Shown in pieces: positions 53,701-61,462 of a stretch of DNA of 64,000 nucleotides. This DNA comes from Bacillota bacterium. GTDB taxonomy: Bacteria; Bacillota_I; Bacilli_A; ML615J-28; CAG-698. The translations under genes were made by a program, and so were the position numbers. The notes under the pieces are model-generated. The model worked only from the letters and a program-made list of their open reading frames with translations. It did no database searches and was not told where the DNA came from. The stretch lies in NCBI GenBank assembly GCA_023410025.1, contig JAEYQM010000061.1, forward strand, positions 1 to 64,000, written 5' to 3'. Position 1 is the first letter of the stretch. The number at the start of each line of letters is the position of its first letter.

Positions 53701-54943
53701 AATTAATTCCAATTCAACAAGCCTTGTTGAAAACTTTAAGTACACATATTTTAAAACTCTTTATGACATATATACAAATGGTTTTAATGTATCATCAGAA
53801 GTTATAAGTAATAACTTAGTAGAAATAGTAAATGAAGAGAATAAATTAATTAAAATTAATATTCAAAAATTAAATTATTATAGAAGTGTAGCATCAGGTG
53901 AAAATGATAGTGCCAAAAATTTAACTCTAGCATCTACTTCGATTTTAAATTATTTATTAGATTACACACAATTTGATCTTATCTTAATTGATGATTCCCA
54001 TGTATCAAATTCAAATGAATTTTTTAATGCAATAAATGGTAAGCAAGTAATTATCGCTGGGGATAATACAAGTGTTACTTCATCAGGAACAAACTTAATC
54101 GCAAAAATGCGTCCAAAGAATGTTATGAATTTATACTATCGTTATAATCCTACTCCACTTAATTTACTAAATTATATTCCCAAGACTCATGGTATTTATT
54201 TAAATAATCCTGAAGATAATATAGGTTATGAAATTACTAATAAAGAAGCTTTATCAATTATTGTTGATTTATTATTAAAAAATAGAGAAGTTGAAATAAA
54301 TTATTTTGTTCCAACAATCGTTAAGAAACTTAGTTTTATTGAAAAATTATCACAACAATTAATAAACAATGGTTTTTCTGCTGAAGAAATATTTAGAATA
54401 ATTACTAAGCAATTAAATATTGTTGATTTGTTTACAGGTTATGCATATGATGCAAGTTATAATATTGTTGATTTAGATGATTATTATAATGTATCAAATG
54501 AATTCTTAGAAATAAAATATATAAGTAGGCTTATTACTGCCCAAAAGAAATTATATATTATTGACAAACAAAACTTTATAAGCAATGATAATGATGTTTT
54601 GTTTATCCATATGCTTAAACAAGTTTTTTCAAATAACAATTTTATTAATAAAAAAATACAAGATGTTGCTTTAAAACTATCTAAACGCCTAAGTGAACTA
54701 GATATAAAAGTATTTGGTGACTTATATCAATTTACATTAGTATTAGAAAGAAATAATACCCTTTATAATGTATTATTATTTGTAAATCCAAATAAGAATC
54801 GTATTGATTTATTAGAAGATTATAGAGAATATTATCTTGCATCTAAGGCGAAAAATATGAATGTATTATATATTTGGTTAATTGATTTATATGAAAATAT
54901 GGATAAAGTTATAGATTATATCAATAAGGAGACTTTATCATGA
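50792..54943 (+). CDS. Giant superfamily-1-like helicase (DUF4011-type), degenerate
   Basis: The 1383-residue protein has the plan of the large DUF4011/AAA_11-AAA_12 helicases. Its N-terminal region (1-230) ends in LYLSNKKES-type motif Ia after Walker A NGLKGTGKTTT (about 246-256). A long, probably coiled-coil insertion covers 300-1000. The Walker B-like LILIDDSHVSN (about 1060) has DDSH where active enzymes have DEAS/DEAQ. At the C-terminus, RIDLLEDYREYYLASKAKNM then VLYIWLIDLYEN matches the layout of the Vsr-like nuclease domain of the group, but no acidic catalytic set is evident. Helicase and nuclease activity are doubtful. Relatives occur in defence islands, yet here it is in an operon with an ankyrin protein and cdaA. 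Confidence 0.75.
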   Translation: MKQKHLKRLSIENTHLMDIFVDKHYIEIGNVHDQKLSRLLNNKIILLDDIVDYSIHSVGLGSSKLTDEKTRRYLPFINILNIHNKDESLQLFLTYGIYYGKKNDRQEFFAPIILIPVLLYNDDYNFYVRMLSKPIENSILVNYLKEQGIHINKEKIDDIFSFDRYLNQFTKNGGQIRLESYFTFAKTEELPVVINHDKFSLRNDFEKNLDSRYYVNDESEANIITKLNNRQRAAVLRAKSGSSFAINGLKGTGKTTTLINIASDAIYNNKKVLYLSNKKESIDFVEREFEKNNLKFLVNNLTKSPKYRFSNYKEIKTEVYDEKLVKDNLLRLYKEVNNYEKFLGGRIRNFRFIDVVNELINLKPASDEFKCDDIKELYKFEFEEIIYSLRQIEEAMKKISFKTSIFTSIPINNSVKYPNQVSNLIFQIHKLFVQLNEINKELQSKYGFIEIENYARFKNYISDVISLDVNKVPKLWRNPKNFEIATKLFPQLKSLIYSLQEYELYIDWDYKNVESIDIYKMIKSLIGDYFTEEDGYKVDRIISSSKTLVNKAKTGIQNYRLLSKKIENIKKILDWDFDDDDIKTYEEITKLADFLDNSIYHKSWLNIENSENILNELKQISTDLNKHILLSKQYSKYFSNQKDINENISYIEKLISEDKQPKKFKNINLNDLLNDTIIYRDLRNKTASLNRRHKELTGFEYSLAYDTTIDFKKFITYITQIKDLVAKEKVLAFLNTVNDDDLEVYIHDLVDFKRSYLIFKEVYEYTCTVLYKEKSHQVSEQVRLLSHFLKYVNQVSRVCTEMSLVLKDPSKKLSLDLFIKLKNQLNQLNRIKKELNNNTHYPHYFGSLFKHSKTNIGEVNNIINAFDSYIKCFQSTEAIASSLKLVNFENLCKVMNDASKIVVEINESFKLYNKIFKDGIGNYYYDNLENVIKYLDKLNNAKEELKAYLELTEQLRVIEGHKLFVLSEYIINSNSTSLVENFKYTYFKTLYDIYTNGFNVSSEVISNNLVEIVNEENKLIKINIQKLNYYRSVASGENDSAKNLTLASTSILNYLLDYTQFDLILIDDSHVSNSNEFFNAINGKQVIIAGDNTSVTSSGTNLIAKMRPKNVMNLYYRYNPTPLNLLNYIPKTHGIYLNNPEDNIGYEITNKEALSIIVDLLLKNREVEINYFVPTIVKKLSFIEKLSQQLINNGFSAEEIFRIITKQLNIVDLFTGYAYDASYNIVDLDDYYNVSNEFLEIKYISRLITAQKKLYIIDKQNFISNDNDVLFIHMLKQVFSNNNFINKKIQDVALKLSKRLSELDIKVFGDLYQFTLVLERNNTLYNVLLFVNPNKNRIDLLEDYREYYLASKAKNMNVLYIWLIDLYENMDKVIDYINKETLS

Positions 54944-55503
54944 TTAAACGGGGAGATAAGAAAAAATTTAAGGATTTTGTTACACAAATTAAAAATAATC
55001 CTTATTCTTACTATTATCTTAAAACTACTTTACAAAAATTAAAAAATGAGAATATCGATATTAATACACAATCTTATAATGGGGATACTTTATTACATAT
55101 TGCCATTAAATTAAAGAATTTAAGAATGTTGAAGATGTTTCTAAAGGCGGGAGTAAATCCTAATCTAGCAAATGAATCAGGTAATACGCCACTCCATCAA
55201 GCGGTACTTACAAATCAAATTGATTTTGTGAAGGCTTTGGTATCTAGTGGTTGTGATTTAAATATGGGTGCAGAATTAGAACAAACACCACTTCATCTTG
55301 CAGTTATTAATGGTAATTTAGATATTGTAAAATACTTGGTTGAACAAGGCGCTGATTTTATGCTAATTGATGAGATGTCTAATTTCCCAATTGATTATGC
55401 TATTGATGAAGGGGATCTTAAGATGATTAAGTTTTTTTCCCAAATACAAACACTTGATGATGTAAGAAAAGATAAATTATTGTCATTAGAGAGGAATATG
55501 TAA
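54940..55503 (+). CDS. Ankyrin-repeat protein
   Basis: The 187-residue soluble protein has about four ankyrin repeats. They read NGDTLLHIAIKLKNLRMLKM, SGNTPLHQAVLTNQIDFVKA, EQTPLHLAVINGNLDIVKYL and SNFPIDYAIDEGDLKMIKFF. Ankyrin repeats bind proteins; no partner is named by sequence. It overlaps the helicase gene by 4 bases (ATGA) and is 2 bases from cdaA, so all three are cotranscribed and probably translated in a coupled way. Confidence 0.92.
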   Translation: MIKRGDKKKFKDFVTQIKNNPYSYYYLKTTLQKLKNENIDINTQSYNGDTLLHIAIKLKNLRMLKMFLKAGVNPNLANESGNTPLHQAVLTNQIDFVKALVSSGCDLNMGAELEQTPLHLAVINGNLDIVKYLVEQGADFMLIDEMSNFPIDYAIDEGDLKMIKFFSQIQTLDDVRKDKLLSLERNM

Positions 55504-55505
55504 TT

Positions 55506-56312
55506 ATGATAGGATTTAATGAATTTATAGAAAGTTTTAATGATTATACAAATAATTTAAGTACACAAGGTATTATACGTTTAGCTGTAGACTTAGTAAT
55601 GGTCCTAGCTCTAGTTTTTTTGATTTATAAATTTCTTAAAATTAAGTTTCACTCTAAAAAAGTATTACTTTTTGTTTTACTAACAATAATCTTTTTTATT
55701 TTTGTTAACATATTTAGATTCTCAATAACATCTAATTTTCTTAACTTCTTGCTTTTCTGGAGCTTTGGAGTAGTAATTATAGTTTATAGTCAGGAAATAA
55801 AATATACGATAAGTAATTTATTTCAATCAACTAAAAATGAGAATAAATTTACAAGTGAAGAAGAAAAGAAACAAGTAATTGATGTGTTAGTTAGAACTTC
55901 TGTGTATCTTTCTAAAAGAAAAATTGGGGCTCTAATGACTATTGAAAGAGAAGATAACTTAAATAGTTTTATTGAAAAAGCTATCTATATTAAGGGCTAT
56001 ATATCTGAAGAATTACTTACAACTATCTTTACAGTAGGAACGGCAACTCATGATGGTGCGGTTATTATTCGTAAAAATCGAATTATGTGTGCAGGTGCAT
56101 ATCTTCCATCAACAGATAGATATGATGTACCAAAATCTTTAGGTACAAGACATCGTGCTGCAATTGGATTAAGTGAAAGATTTGATGCCATTACTATTGT
56201 TGTTTCTGAAGAAACTGGAAATATTTCAATTACAGCTGATGGCGTAATTGAACAAGGACTTAGTCAAGAAAAATTAGTAGAAGTGTTAGAAAGATATTTA
56301 ATAGTTAAGTAA
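55506..56312 (+). CDS. cdaA: Diadenylate cyclase CdaA (c-di-AMP synthase)
   Basis: CdaA makes c-di-AMP from two ATP, a second messenger for K+ and wall homeostasis. The 268-residue protein has three N-terminal membrane helices (about 28-100). The DAC domain has THDGAVIIRKNRIMCAGAYL (DGA motif) and GTRHRAAIGLSER (RHR motif), both intact. In most Bacillota cdaA is followed by cdaR and glmM; neither is here. Instead the gene closes an operon with a degenerate helicase and an ankyrin protein. A terminator follows. Confidence 0.95.
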   Translation: MIGFNEFIESFNDYTNNLSTQGIIRLAVDLVMVLALVFLIYKFLKIKFHSKKVLLFVLLTIIFFIFVNIFRFSITSNFLNFLLFWSFGVVIIVYSQEIKYTISNLFQSTKNENKFTSEEEKKQVIDVLVRTSVYLSKRKIGALMTIEREDNLNSFIEKAIYIKGYISEELLTTIFTVGTATHDGAVIIRKNRIMCAGAYLPSTDRYDVPKSLGTRHRAAIGLSERFDAITIVVSEETGNISITADGVIEQGLSQEKLVEVLERYLIVK

Positions 56313-56313
56313 A

Positions 56314-56341
56314 AAATCTAGAACTTATGTTCTAGATTTTT
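56314..56341 (+). terminator. Terminator after cdaA
   Basis: AAATCTAGAAC (56314-56324) and GTTCTAGATTT (56329-56339) form a perfect 11-bp stem with a TTAT loop and a T-run. Confidence 0.88.
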
Positions 56342-56367
56342 TTACTTAAAAAAATAATTTATTTTCA

Positions 56368-56396
56368 TTGTACAACAAACTAAAATATGTTATAAT
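56368..56396 (+). promoter_or_regulatory. Promoter of ald
   Basis: TTGTAC (56368-56373) and TATAAT (56391-56396) are 17 bases apart. The -10 is not TG-extended (GT precedes it directly). Confidence 0.72.
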
Positions 56397-56401
56397 TATT
56401 C

Positions 56402-56422
56402 AAGAAACTAAGTTTCTTTTTA
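56402..56422 (+). promoter_or_regulatory. Hairpin at the 5' end of the ald transcript
   Basis: AAGAAAC (56402-56408) and GTTTCTT (56412-56418) pair over a 3-base loop and run into TTTAT. Starting at or near the predicted +1, it is more likely a 5' stabilising stem than a terminator. Confidence 0.4.
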
Positions 56423-56435
56423 TTTGCGGCGAAAT

Positions 56436-56449
56436 AGAAAGCGCTTGCA
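56436..56449 (+). promoter_or_regulatory. Candidate CcpA-binding cre site in the ald leader
   Basis: AGAAAGCGCTTGCA fits the cre consensus TGWAARCGYTWNCW at 13 of 14 positions. It lies about 35 bases after the predicted transcription start and 28 before the start codon, where bound CcpA would block elongation. Confidence 0.65.
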
Positions 56450-56477
56450 TAAAATTCCACGAAGCAAAGGAGAAAGT

Positions 56478-57590
56478 ATGAGAATTGGAATTCCTAGAGA
56501 AATAAAGAATAGTGAAAATCGTGTATCTGTAACTCCGGCTGGTGTTATGCAATTAGTAGTGCATAAACATCAAGTGTTTGTTGAAAAAAATGCCGGAATT
56601 GGAGCCGGTTTTACTGATGAAGAATATCAAGATGTTGGAGCGGTAATTGTTGAGACAGCAAAAGAGGCTTGGGATCAAGAAATGGTTATCAAGGTAAAAG
56701 AACCAATTAGAAGTGAGTATCAATATTTTAAAGAAGGACTTATTTTATTCACTTATTTACATCTTGCCGCTGAACCTGAATTAACAAAAGCATTAATCCA
56801 ATCAGGAGTAGTAGCTATTGCTTATGAAACAGTTGAAACAGCAGATAAAAGATTACCTTTACTTACTCCAATGAGTGAAGTTGCTGGAAGAATGTCAGTA
56901 GTAGTAGGTTCAATGTATTTATTGAAACACAATGGTGGTAAAGGAATGTTATTAAGTGGAGTTCCAGGAACAGCTCGTGCTAATGTAGTTATTGTTGGAG
57001 GCGGAATTGCAGGACTTAACGCTGCAAAAATGGCAATTGGAATGGAAGCAGACGTTACTATATTAGATATTAACCTAGATAGATTGCGATATATTGATGA
57101 TATATATGGAAGGGATGTACAAACATTATATTCTAATGTATATAATCTAACGGAATGTGTTAAAAATGCAGATCTATTAATAGGAGCGGTTTTAATTCCA
57201 GGTGCTAAGGCTCCAAAACTTGTTACTGAAGAAATGGTTAAACTTATGAAACCAGGTAGTGTAATTGTGGATATTGCCATTGACCAAGGTGGCTGTGTAG
57301 AAACAATTGATCATGCAACAACACATATAGATCCAGTTTATATGAAACATGGAGTTGTTCATTATTCAGTAGCCAATATGCCAGGTTCAGCTAGCCATAC
57401 ATCAACAATGGCTCTAACAAATGCAACTATTTCTTATGCTATTTCTCTTGCTGATTTAGGATATTTAGAAGCAATCAAAAAAGATACAAGACTAGCAAAG
57501 GGTGTAAATGTATATAAAGGTAAAGTTACTTATAGAGCAGTCGCTGAAGCGCTAAATTTAGAATATACACCACTTGAAACATTATTATAA
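56478..57590 (+). CDS. ald: Alanine dehydrogenase
   Basis: Ald interconverts L-alanine with pyruvate and ammonia using NAD+. The 370-residue protein begins [20 protein letters not shown] and carries catalytic-region [40 protein letters not shown], the NAD motif [19 protein letters not shown] and [13 protein letters not shown] follow. ATG 56478 follows AAAGGAG; a longer in-frame start lies in the leader over the cre-like site and is rejected. In Bacillus ald is needed for efficient sporulation. It is monocistronic. Confidence 0.97.
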   Translation: MRIGIPREIKNSENRVSVTPAGVMQLVVHKHQVFVEKNAGIGAGFTDEEYQDVGAVIVETAKEAWDQEMVIKVKEPIRSEYQYFKEGLILFTYLHLAAEPELTKALIQSGVVAIAYETVETADKRLPLLTPMSEVAGRMSVVVGSMYLLKHNGGKGMLLSGVPGTARANVVIVGGGIAGLNAAKMAIGMEADVTILDINLDRLRYIDDIYGRDVQTLYSNVYNLTECVKNADLLIGAVLIPGAKAPKLVTEEMVKLMKPGSVIVDIAIDQGGCVETIDHATTHIDPVYMKHGVVHYSVANMPGSASHTSTMALTNATISYAISLADLGYLEAIKKDTRLAKGVNVYKGKVTYRAVAEALNLEYTPLETLL

Positions 57591-57593
57591 CAC

Positions 57594-57619
57594 AAAGCTC
57601 AAGTTTTCTTGAGCTTTTA
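57594..57619 (+). terminator. Terminator after ald
   Basis: AAAGCTCAAG (57594-57603) and CTTGAGCTTT (57608-57617) form a perfect 10-bp stem with a TTTT loop. Confidence 0.85.
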
Positions 57620-57630
57620 TTATTTAAAAA

Positions 57631-57659
57631 TTGAAATTATGACAAAAATATGATATACT
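57631..57659 (+). promoter_or_regulatory. Promoter of the mgsA unit
   Basis: TTGAAA (57631-57636) and TATACT (57654-57659) are 17 bases apart, with a TG extended -10. Confidence 0.75.
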
Positions 57660-57679
57660 ATATTAAAGTGAGGTACTAT

Positions 57680-58045
57680 ATGAAAATAGCTTTAATTGCA
57701 CACGATAAGAAAAAAGAAGATCTACTAAAGTTTGTAGAAGATAATATTGAATTTTTTAGTAAACATAGTCTTGTAGCAACTGGTACTACAGGCAGATTAA
57801 TAATTAGTTCTACCGGATTAGAAGTCTTATTATGCAAATCTGGTCCACTTGGTGGGGATCAAGAAATAGGTGGAAAAGTTGCCAATGGGGAGATTGATTT
57901 TGTGATTTTCTTTAGAGATCCATTAACTGCTCAACCTCATGAACCAGACGTTTCTGCGTTACTAAGACTTTGTGATGTATATGAAATACCACTAGCAACA
58001 AACCGTTCTACAGCAATGATGATTGTAAAGAAAGGAAGGATATAG
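57680..58045 (+). CDS. mgsA: Methylglyoxal synthase
   Basis: MgsA turns dihydroxyacetone phosphate into methylglyoxal, a bypass under phosphate limitation or sugar stress. The 121-residue protein has [17 protein letters not shown], the phosphate site [29 protein letters not shown] with the catalytic Asp, and [20 protein letters not shown]. It is a little shorter than the Bacillus enzyme at the C-terminus. GTGAGGT precedes ATG 57680. It is followed after one base by a PAS/GGDEF-like gene. Confidence 0.95.
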   Translation: MKIALIAHDKKKEDLLKFVEDNIEFFSKHSLVATGTTGRLIISSTGLEVLLCKSGPLGGDQEIGGKVANGEIDFVIFFRDPLTAQPHEPDVSALLRLCDVYEIPLATNRSTAMMIVKKGRI

Positions 58046-58046
58046 C

Positions 58047-59546
58047 ATGTTTTCTGAAATATCAAATTGGGAATTAATCAGTATAGTAGTAATGGGAATG
58101 ACACTAATCTTAATATTTACAAATTTACTAGCCAATAAGAAGTTTAGTTGGTTGTCATTTATTTTACTATTATTAGTACTAGCAACATATGGATTGAAAT
58201 ATTTCAGTAGTACTAATTTCAATAAATTATTTGGGAATATAAGTTTTATAGAAATGGCAATGCAAATTGCATCAGGATTAGTTTTCTTAATTAGTTTATT
58301 TGCTTTTGTAAAATCTACTAATTTTAATAGTATAAAAAATTTATTATATAAAGAAGTAATGCTTTTAAATAAAAATTTATATGCTGTTGTTTCAAGAAAC
58401 AACAAGATATTAGTATATGATAAGAAAATTAAGGAATTACTAAATAAAGAATATGATGGTGACTTATTTGTCAATGGAAGTAAGGTTAATCATCTTACAA
58501 AAGAAAATTTAGTAAATTTTAAAGATGAAGTTGTAAATTTAAAAATTGTTGAGAACGAAAATATAATTACAGAAATTAAACTTACTAAACAAGAAATTAA
58601 TGTAAATAAGAGATTTATTGGTTTTGCTTTAGTTGATGTTTCATTAAAGAAAAATATTAGTGAGGAAAGTAACTTAAAAAATGATATCTTAGTCTACATG
58701 GATTTACTAAATAATCCACTGGCTTATTTGGATACTGCATCTTCAAATTATATTTGCAGTAGTAACTTTGCAAAGCTATTAAACTTACAAGAAAAGGTCT
58801 TAAAAGTAGAAGACTTAAAAAAATTAGTATATATTGAAGATTTGAGTATTTATGAAACTAAATTAAATGAAGCAAATCTTCCTAACTCATATTCATATCG
58901 CTTAAATACAAATAAGGGTCCAATGTGGTTTGAAGAATCAACTGCTCGTTTTAATAATAAAGAATATACATTAATCAAAAAAATTGATTCAAATAATATT
59001 AGTGGGTTAAAATACGGAACGCATCGTGATTTTATCCATTTAGTAACAAATAAGAAAGATTATAATTTTGGAATCTTAATGCTTAACTTTACAGGTTTAG
59101 AAAAGTATTTACTTGATAAGCCACATGAATTTATTGATGCTTTAATTAATAAGTTCTTTATTAAAATTAATGAAGGATTTTTAAAAGATCAGTTCTTTGT
59201 TTATAAAATTGGTTCGTTTGAATTTGCAATGGTTGTTGAAGGTACAAATAATATTGATTCTTTAGTTAGAGAATTTGGAAAAAATATTTCGCCATTATTA
59301 ACACAAAGTATTTTTGTTAATGGTACAAAATATGAATTGAATACAGAAGTTGGTATTGTTTACGGTACTGATTTTGAAGATAAAACTACAAAAGATATGA
59401 TTAAAGCTAGCTTTGATATTATGGCTGAAGTTACTAATCCTAATTTTAAAGAAAAGTTTAGTATCTATCAACCAGTTAAACCTATTGAATTCAGTTTAGT
59501 TGAATTGGGAATTAATATTGATGAAGATTTAAGTAAATATGAATAA
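58047..59546 (+). CDS. Membrane protein with PAS-like and degenerate GGDEF domains
   Basis: The 499-residue protein has three membrane helices in the first 95 residues. A PAS-like middle follows (NNPLAYLDTASSNYICSSNF through MWFEESTARFNNKEYTLI). The C-terminal domain has the GGDEF pattern LMLNFTGLEKYL, then YKIGSFEFAMVVEG at about 386-399. The signature GGDEF reads as GSFEF there, so no diguanylate cyclase activity is expected. This PAS plus degenerate GGDEF layout is seen in the c-di-AMP phosphodiesterase GdpP, but the DHH-DHHA1 catalytic part is absent. It may be a ligand sensor. It lies between mgsA and the 5-formyl-THF cyclo-ligase gene. Confidence 0.7.
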   Translation: MFSEISNWELISIVVMGMTLILIFTNLLANKKFSWLSFILLLLVLATYGLKYFSSTNFNKLFGNISFIEMAMQIASGLVFLISLFAFVKSTNFNSIKNLLYKEVMLLNKNLYAVVSRNNKILVYDKKIKELLNKEYDGDLFVNGSKVNHLTKENLVNFKDEVVNLKIVENENIITEIKLTKQEINVNKRFIGFALVDVSLKKNISEESNLKNDILVYMDLLNNPLAYLDTASSNYICSSNFAKLLNLQEKVLKVEDLKKLVYIEDLSIYETKLNEANLPNSYSYRLNTNKGPMWFEESTARFNNKEYTLIKKIDSNNISGLKYGTHRDFIHLVTNKKDYNFGILMLNFTGLEKYLLDKPHEFIDALINKFFIKINEGFLKDQFFVYKIGSFEFAMVVEGTNNIDSLVREFGKNISPLLTQSIFVNGTKYELNTEVGIVYGTDFEDKTTKDMIKASFDIMAEVTNPNFKEKFSIYQPVKPIEFSLVELGINIDEDLSKYE

Positions 59547-60060
59547 AAAAGATTTAAGAAGCTATTATCGTTTGCTCAGAAAGCATGATAACTTAATCGA
59601 TGAGAAAGTTAAAAATAATTTATTAAAATTAGTTTTAAATTATAATAGCGTAGCATGTTATATGGCAATAGATGAAGAGATAAATCTTAATGAATTTATA
59701 AAAAGTATTTATTTACAAAAAAAGATATATTTACCATATACAGGTGAAGTTTTAGAATTTCGTGAGTTTTGTGGCTTTGATGAATTAATTAAAGATAAAG
59801 CTGGAATCTTAAGTAGCAGTAGGGATAAAATAGAAGTAAATAATATCGAGGTTATTATTATGGCATGTATAGCTTGTAATTATGATGGCTACAGGTTAGG
59901 GTATGGAAAAGGCTATTATGATGGTGCTTTAAAAGATTATGAAGGTTTAAAGATTGGGGTTACATATGATTCCTGCTTAACAACCAAATCGTTTCAGGAA
60001 AGTCATGATATTAAACTTGATTATATTGTAACTGAATCTAGAATTATAAAAATAGGGTAA
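59539..60060 (+). CDS. 5-formyltetrahydrofolate cyclo-ligase
   Basis: The enzyme converts 5-formyl-THF to methenyl-THF using ATP. The 173-residue protein has the N-terminal KKDLRSYYRLLRK helix, the central CYMAIDEEINL and the C-terminal signature CNYDGYRLGYGKGYYDGAL. The start overlaps the end of the PAS/GGDEF gene by 8 bases, and ispD follows after 5 bases. Confidence 0.93.
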   Translation: MNKKDLRSYYRLLRKHDNLIDEKVKNNLLKLVLNYNSVACYMAIDEEINLNEFIKSIYLQKKIYLPYTGEVLEFREFCGFDELIKDKAGILSSSRDKIEVNNIEVIIMACIACNYDGYRLGYGKGYYDGALKDYEGLKIGVTYDSCLTTKSFQESHDIKLDYIVTESRIIKIG

Positions 60061-60065
60061 AAATT

Positions 60066-60725
60066 ATGTTTGATGCAATAATAGTTATGGCTGGAAGCGG
60101 TCAAAGAGCAAATTTAAAATACAATAAAGCATTTTATGAAATTTTTGGTAAACCTGTTTTTATGTATTCAGTTGAAAAATTTAGAAGTATTAGACAGTGT
60201 GCTAATATTATTTTAGTGGTTAACGAAAAAGAAATTGAAGATGTTAAAAAGTATATTAAAGATGAAATAATTGTCATTGGTGGAAAAACAAGACTTGAAA
60301 GTGTCTATAATGGAACTCAAAAAGTTTTATCGGATTTTGTCTTGGTTCACGATGCTGCAAGACCTAATGTTAAGATTGAAGATATTATTAAAGTTTATGA
60401 AAATTTAAAAGATTATGATGCCTCAGCATTAGGAGTTAAACCAAGTAATACAATTAAAGAAATTAGTGGTTCATTGTTTAAAAAGACCCTAAATAGGGAT
60501 GAACTTGTTGAAGTACAAACTCCACAGGGTTTTAAATCAAAAATATATATAAATGCCATAAAAAAAGCAATAAATGATGATGCTATTATTTATGATGATA
60601 TACAAATACTTGAAAAATATGAAAACATTAGTGCTAAACTAGTTTTAGGAAGTTATAGTAATATTAAAATTACTAATCCAATTGATTTTCATATTATTGA
60701 GTTATTAATGAGGGAGGGTCTATAA
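60066..60725 (+). CDS. ispD: 2-C-methyl-D-erythritol 4-phosphate cytidylyltransferase
   Basis: IspD attaches CMP to MEP, the third step of the MEP pathway. The 219-residue protein has a nucleotide loop IVMAGSGQRANLKYNKAF (the usual PKQ is altered to YNKAF, with the Lys retained). GGKTRLESVYNGTQ, FVLVHDAARPNVKIEDI, KETLNRDELVEVQTPQGFK-like residues and the final IKITNPIDF follow. It overlaps ispF by one base. Confidence 0.95.
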   Translation: MFDAIIVMAGSGQRANLKYNKAFYEIFGKPVFMYSVEKFRSIRQCANIILVVNEKEIEDVKKYIKDEIIVIGGKTRLESVYNGTQKVLSDFVLVHDAARPNVKIEDIIKVYENLKDYDASALGVKPSNTIKEISGSLFKKTLNRDELVEVQTPQGFKSKIYINAIKKAINDDAIIYDDIQILEKYENISAKLVLGSYSNIKITNPIDFHIIELLMREGL

Positions 60726-61219
60726 TGTTTAGAATTGGTCATTCTCATGATACTCACAAATTAGTTAGTGGCCGTAAGTTAATTCTTGGTGGTGTTCTAA
60801 TTGATTATCAATTAGGTTCATTAGGACATTCAGATGGTGATGTTGTATATCATGTTGTCAGTGAATCTATAATTGGCGCACTTGGACTTGGTGATTTAGG
60901 GACTCATTTCTCTGATACCAATATGAAATATAAAGATTATAACTCATCCTTATTTGTAATTGAAACAGTTAGAATGATGAAAGAAAAAGGATATTATGTT
61001 AATAATATTGATATTACCATTTTTCTTGAGGAACCTAATTTAAAAAACTATAAAAATCAAATGAGACAAAATATTGCACAATTATTAGAAGTTGATCCAG
61101 AATTTGTGAATGTAAAAGCTACTAGGGGAGAAGAATTAGGATTTATTGGCCGTAAAGAAGGAATTAGTGCCGAAGCTGTTGTTCTTTTAGAAAGTAAACC
61201 AATGTTCAAAAAACTTTAA
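60725..61219 (+). CDS. ispF: 2-C-methyl-D-erythritol 2,4-cyclodiphosphate synthase
   Basis: IspF cyclises CDP-ME-2-phosphate to MEcPP. The 164-residue protein has RIGHSHDTHKLVSGRKLILG (zinc Asp and His), GSLGHSDGDVVYHVVSESI, GDLGTHFSDTN and VKATRGEELGFIGRKEGISA. Its N-terminal DxH reads H-D-T-H, an acceptable form (D at 9, H at 11). Start and stop fit the family. It ends the mgsA-to-ispF gene run. Confidence 0.96.
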   Translation: MFRIGHSHDTHKLVSGRKLILGGVLIDYQLGSLGHSDGDVVYHVVSESIIGALGLGDLGTHFSDTNMKYKDYNSSLFVIETVRMMKEKGYYVNNIDITIFLEEPNLKNYKNQMRQNIAQLLEVDPEFVNVKATRGEELGFIGRKEGISAEAVVLLESKPMFKKL

Positions 61220-61277
61220 TGGTATATTATTAATTAAGGTAACTATAATAATAATGTACGTATATTGGTCCATAGTA

Positions 61278-61306
61278 TTGACTTTTTAAAATACATAGTG
61301 TAAAAT
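61278..61306 (+). promoter_or_regulatory. Promoter of the Mn riboswitch and P-type ATPase
   Basis: TTGACT (61278-61283) and TAAAAT (61301-61306) are 17 bases apart. Confidence 0.7.
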
Positions 61307-61321
61307 TATGTTATAAAAAAA

Positions 61322-61441
61322 GAAGCCCTAAAGGGGAGTAGCTAGTAAATTACATTCGTCAATACGGTTTTTAGCCCGGATGTAGTTGTCATTTTTTTAA
61401 TGATTTGCAAGACCTTTATCATGTATAAGGTCTTGTTTTTT
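61322..61441 (+). ncRNA. yybP-ykoY manganese riboswitch
   Basis: The conserved loop CCTAAAGGGGAGTAGC (61327-61342) and the partner loop TTTAGCCCGGATGTAG (61370-61385) are the two Mn-binding halves of this family. GCAAGACCTTT follows at 61407-61417. The terminator AAGACCTT (61409-61416) / AAGGTCTT (61427-61434) with T-run overlaps the 3' end, so Mn(II) binding should stop the terminator forming and turn on the downstream exporter. Confidence 0.93.
61409..61441 (+). terminator. Expression-platform terminator of the manganese riboswitch
   Basis: AAGACCTT (61409-61416) and AAGGTCTT (61427-61434) form the stem, and a run of T follows. It shares AAGACC with the aptamer's closing helix, as in other members of this class. 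Confidence 0.8.
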
Positions 61442-61462
61442 TCTATTTATAAGGAGGAAAAA

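Noticed and set aside
56822..57280. 152-residue minus-strand ORF inside ald
   Set aside because: It lies wholly within ald, whose catalytic motifs are intact on the plus strand.
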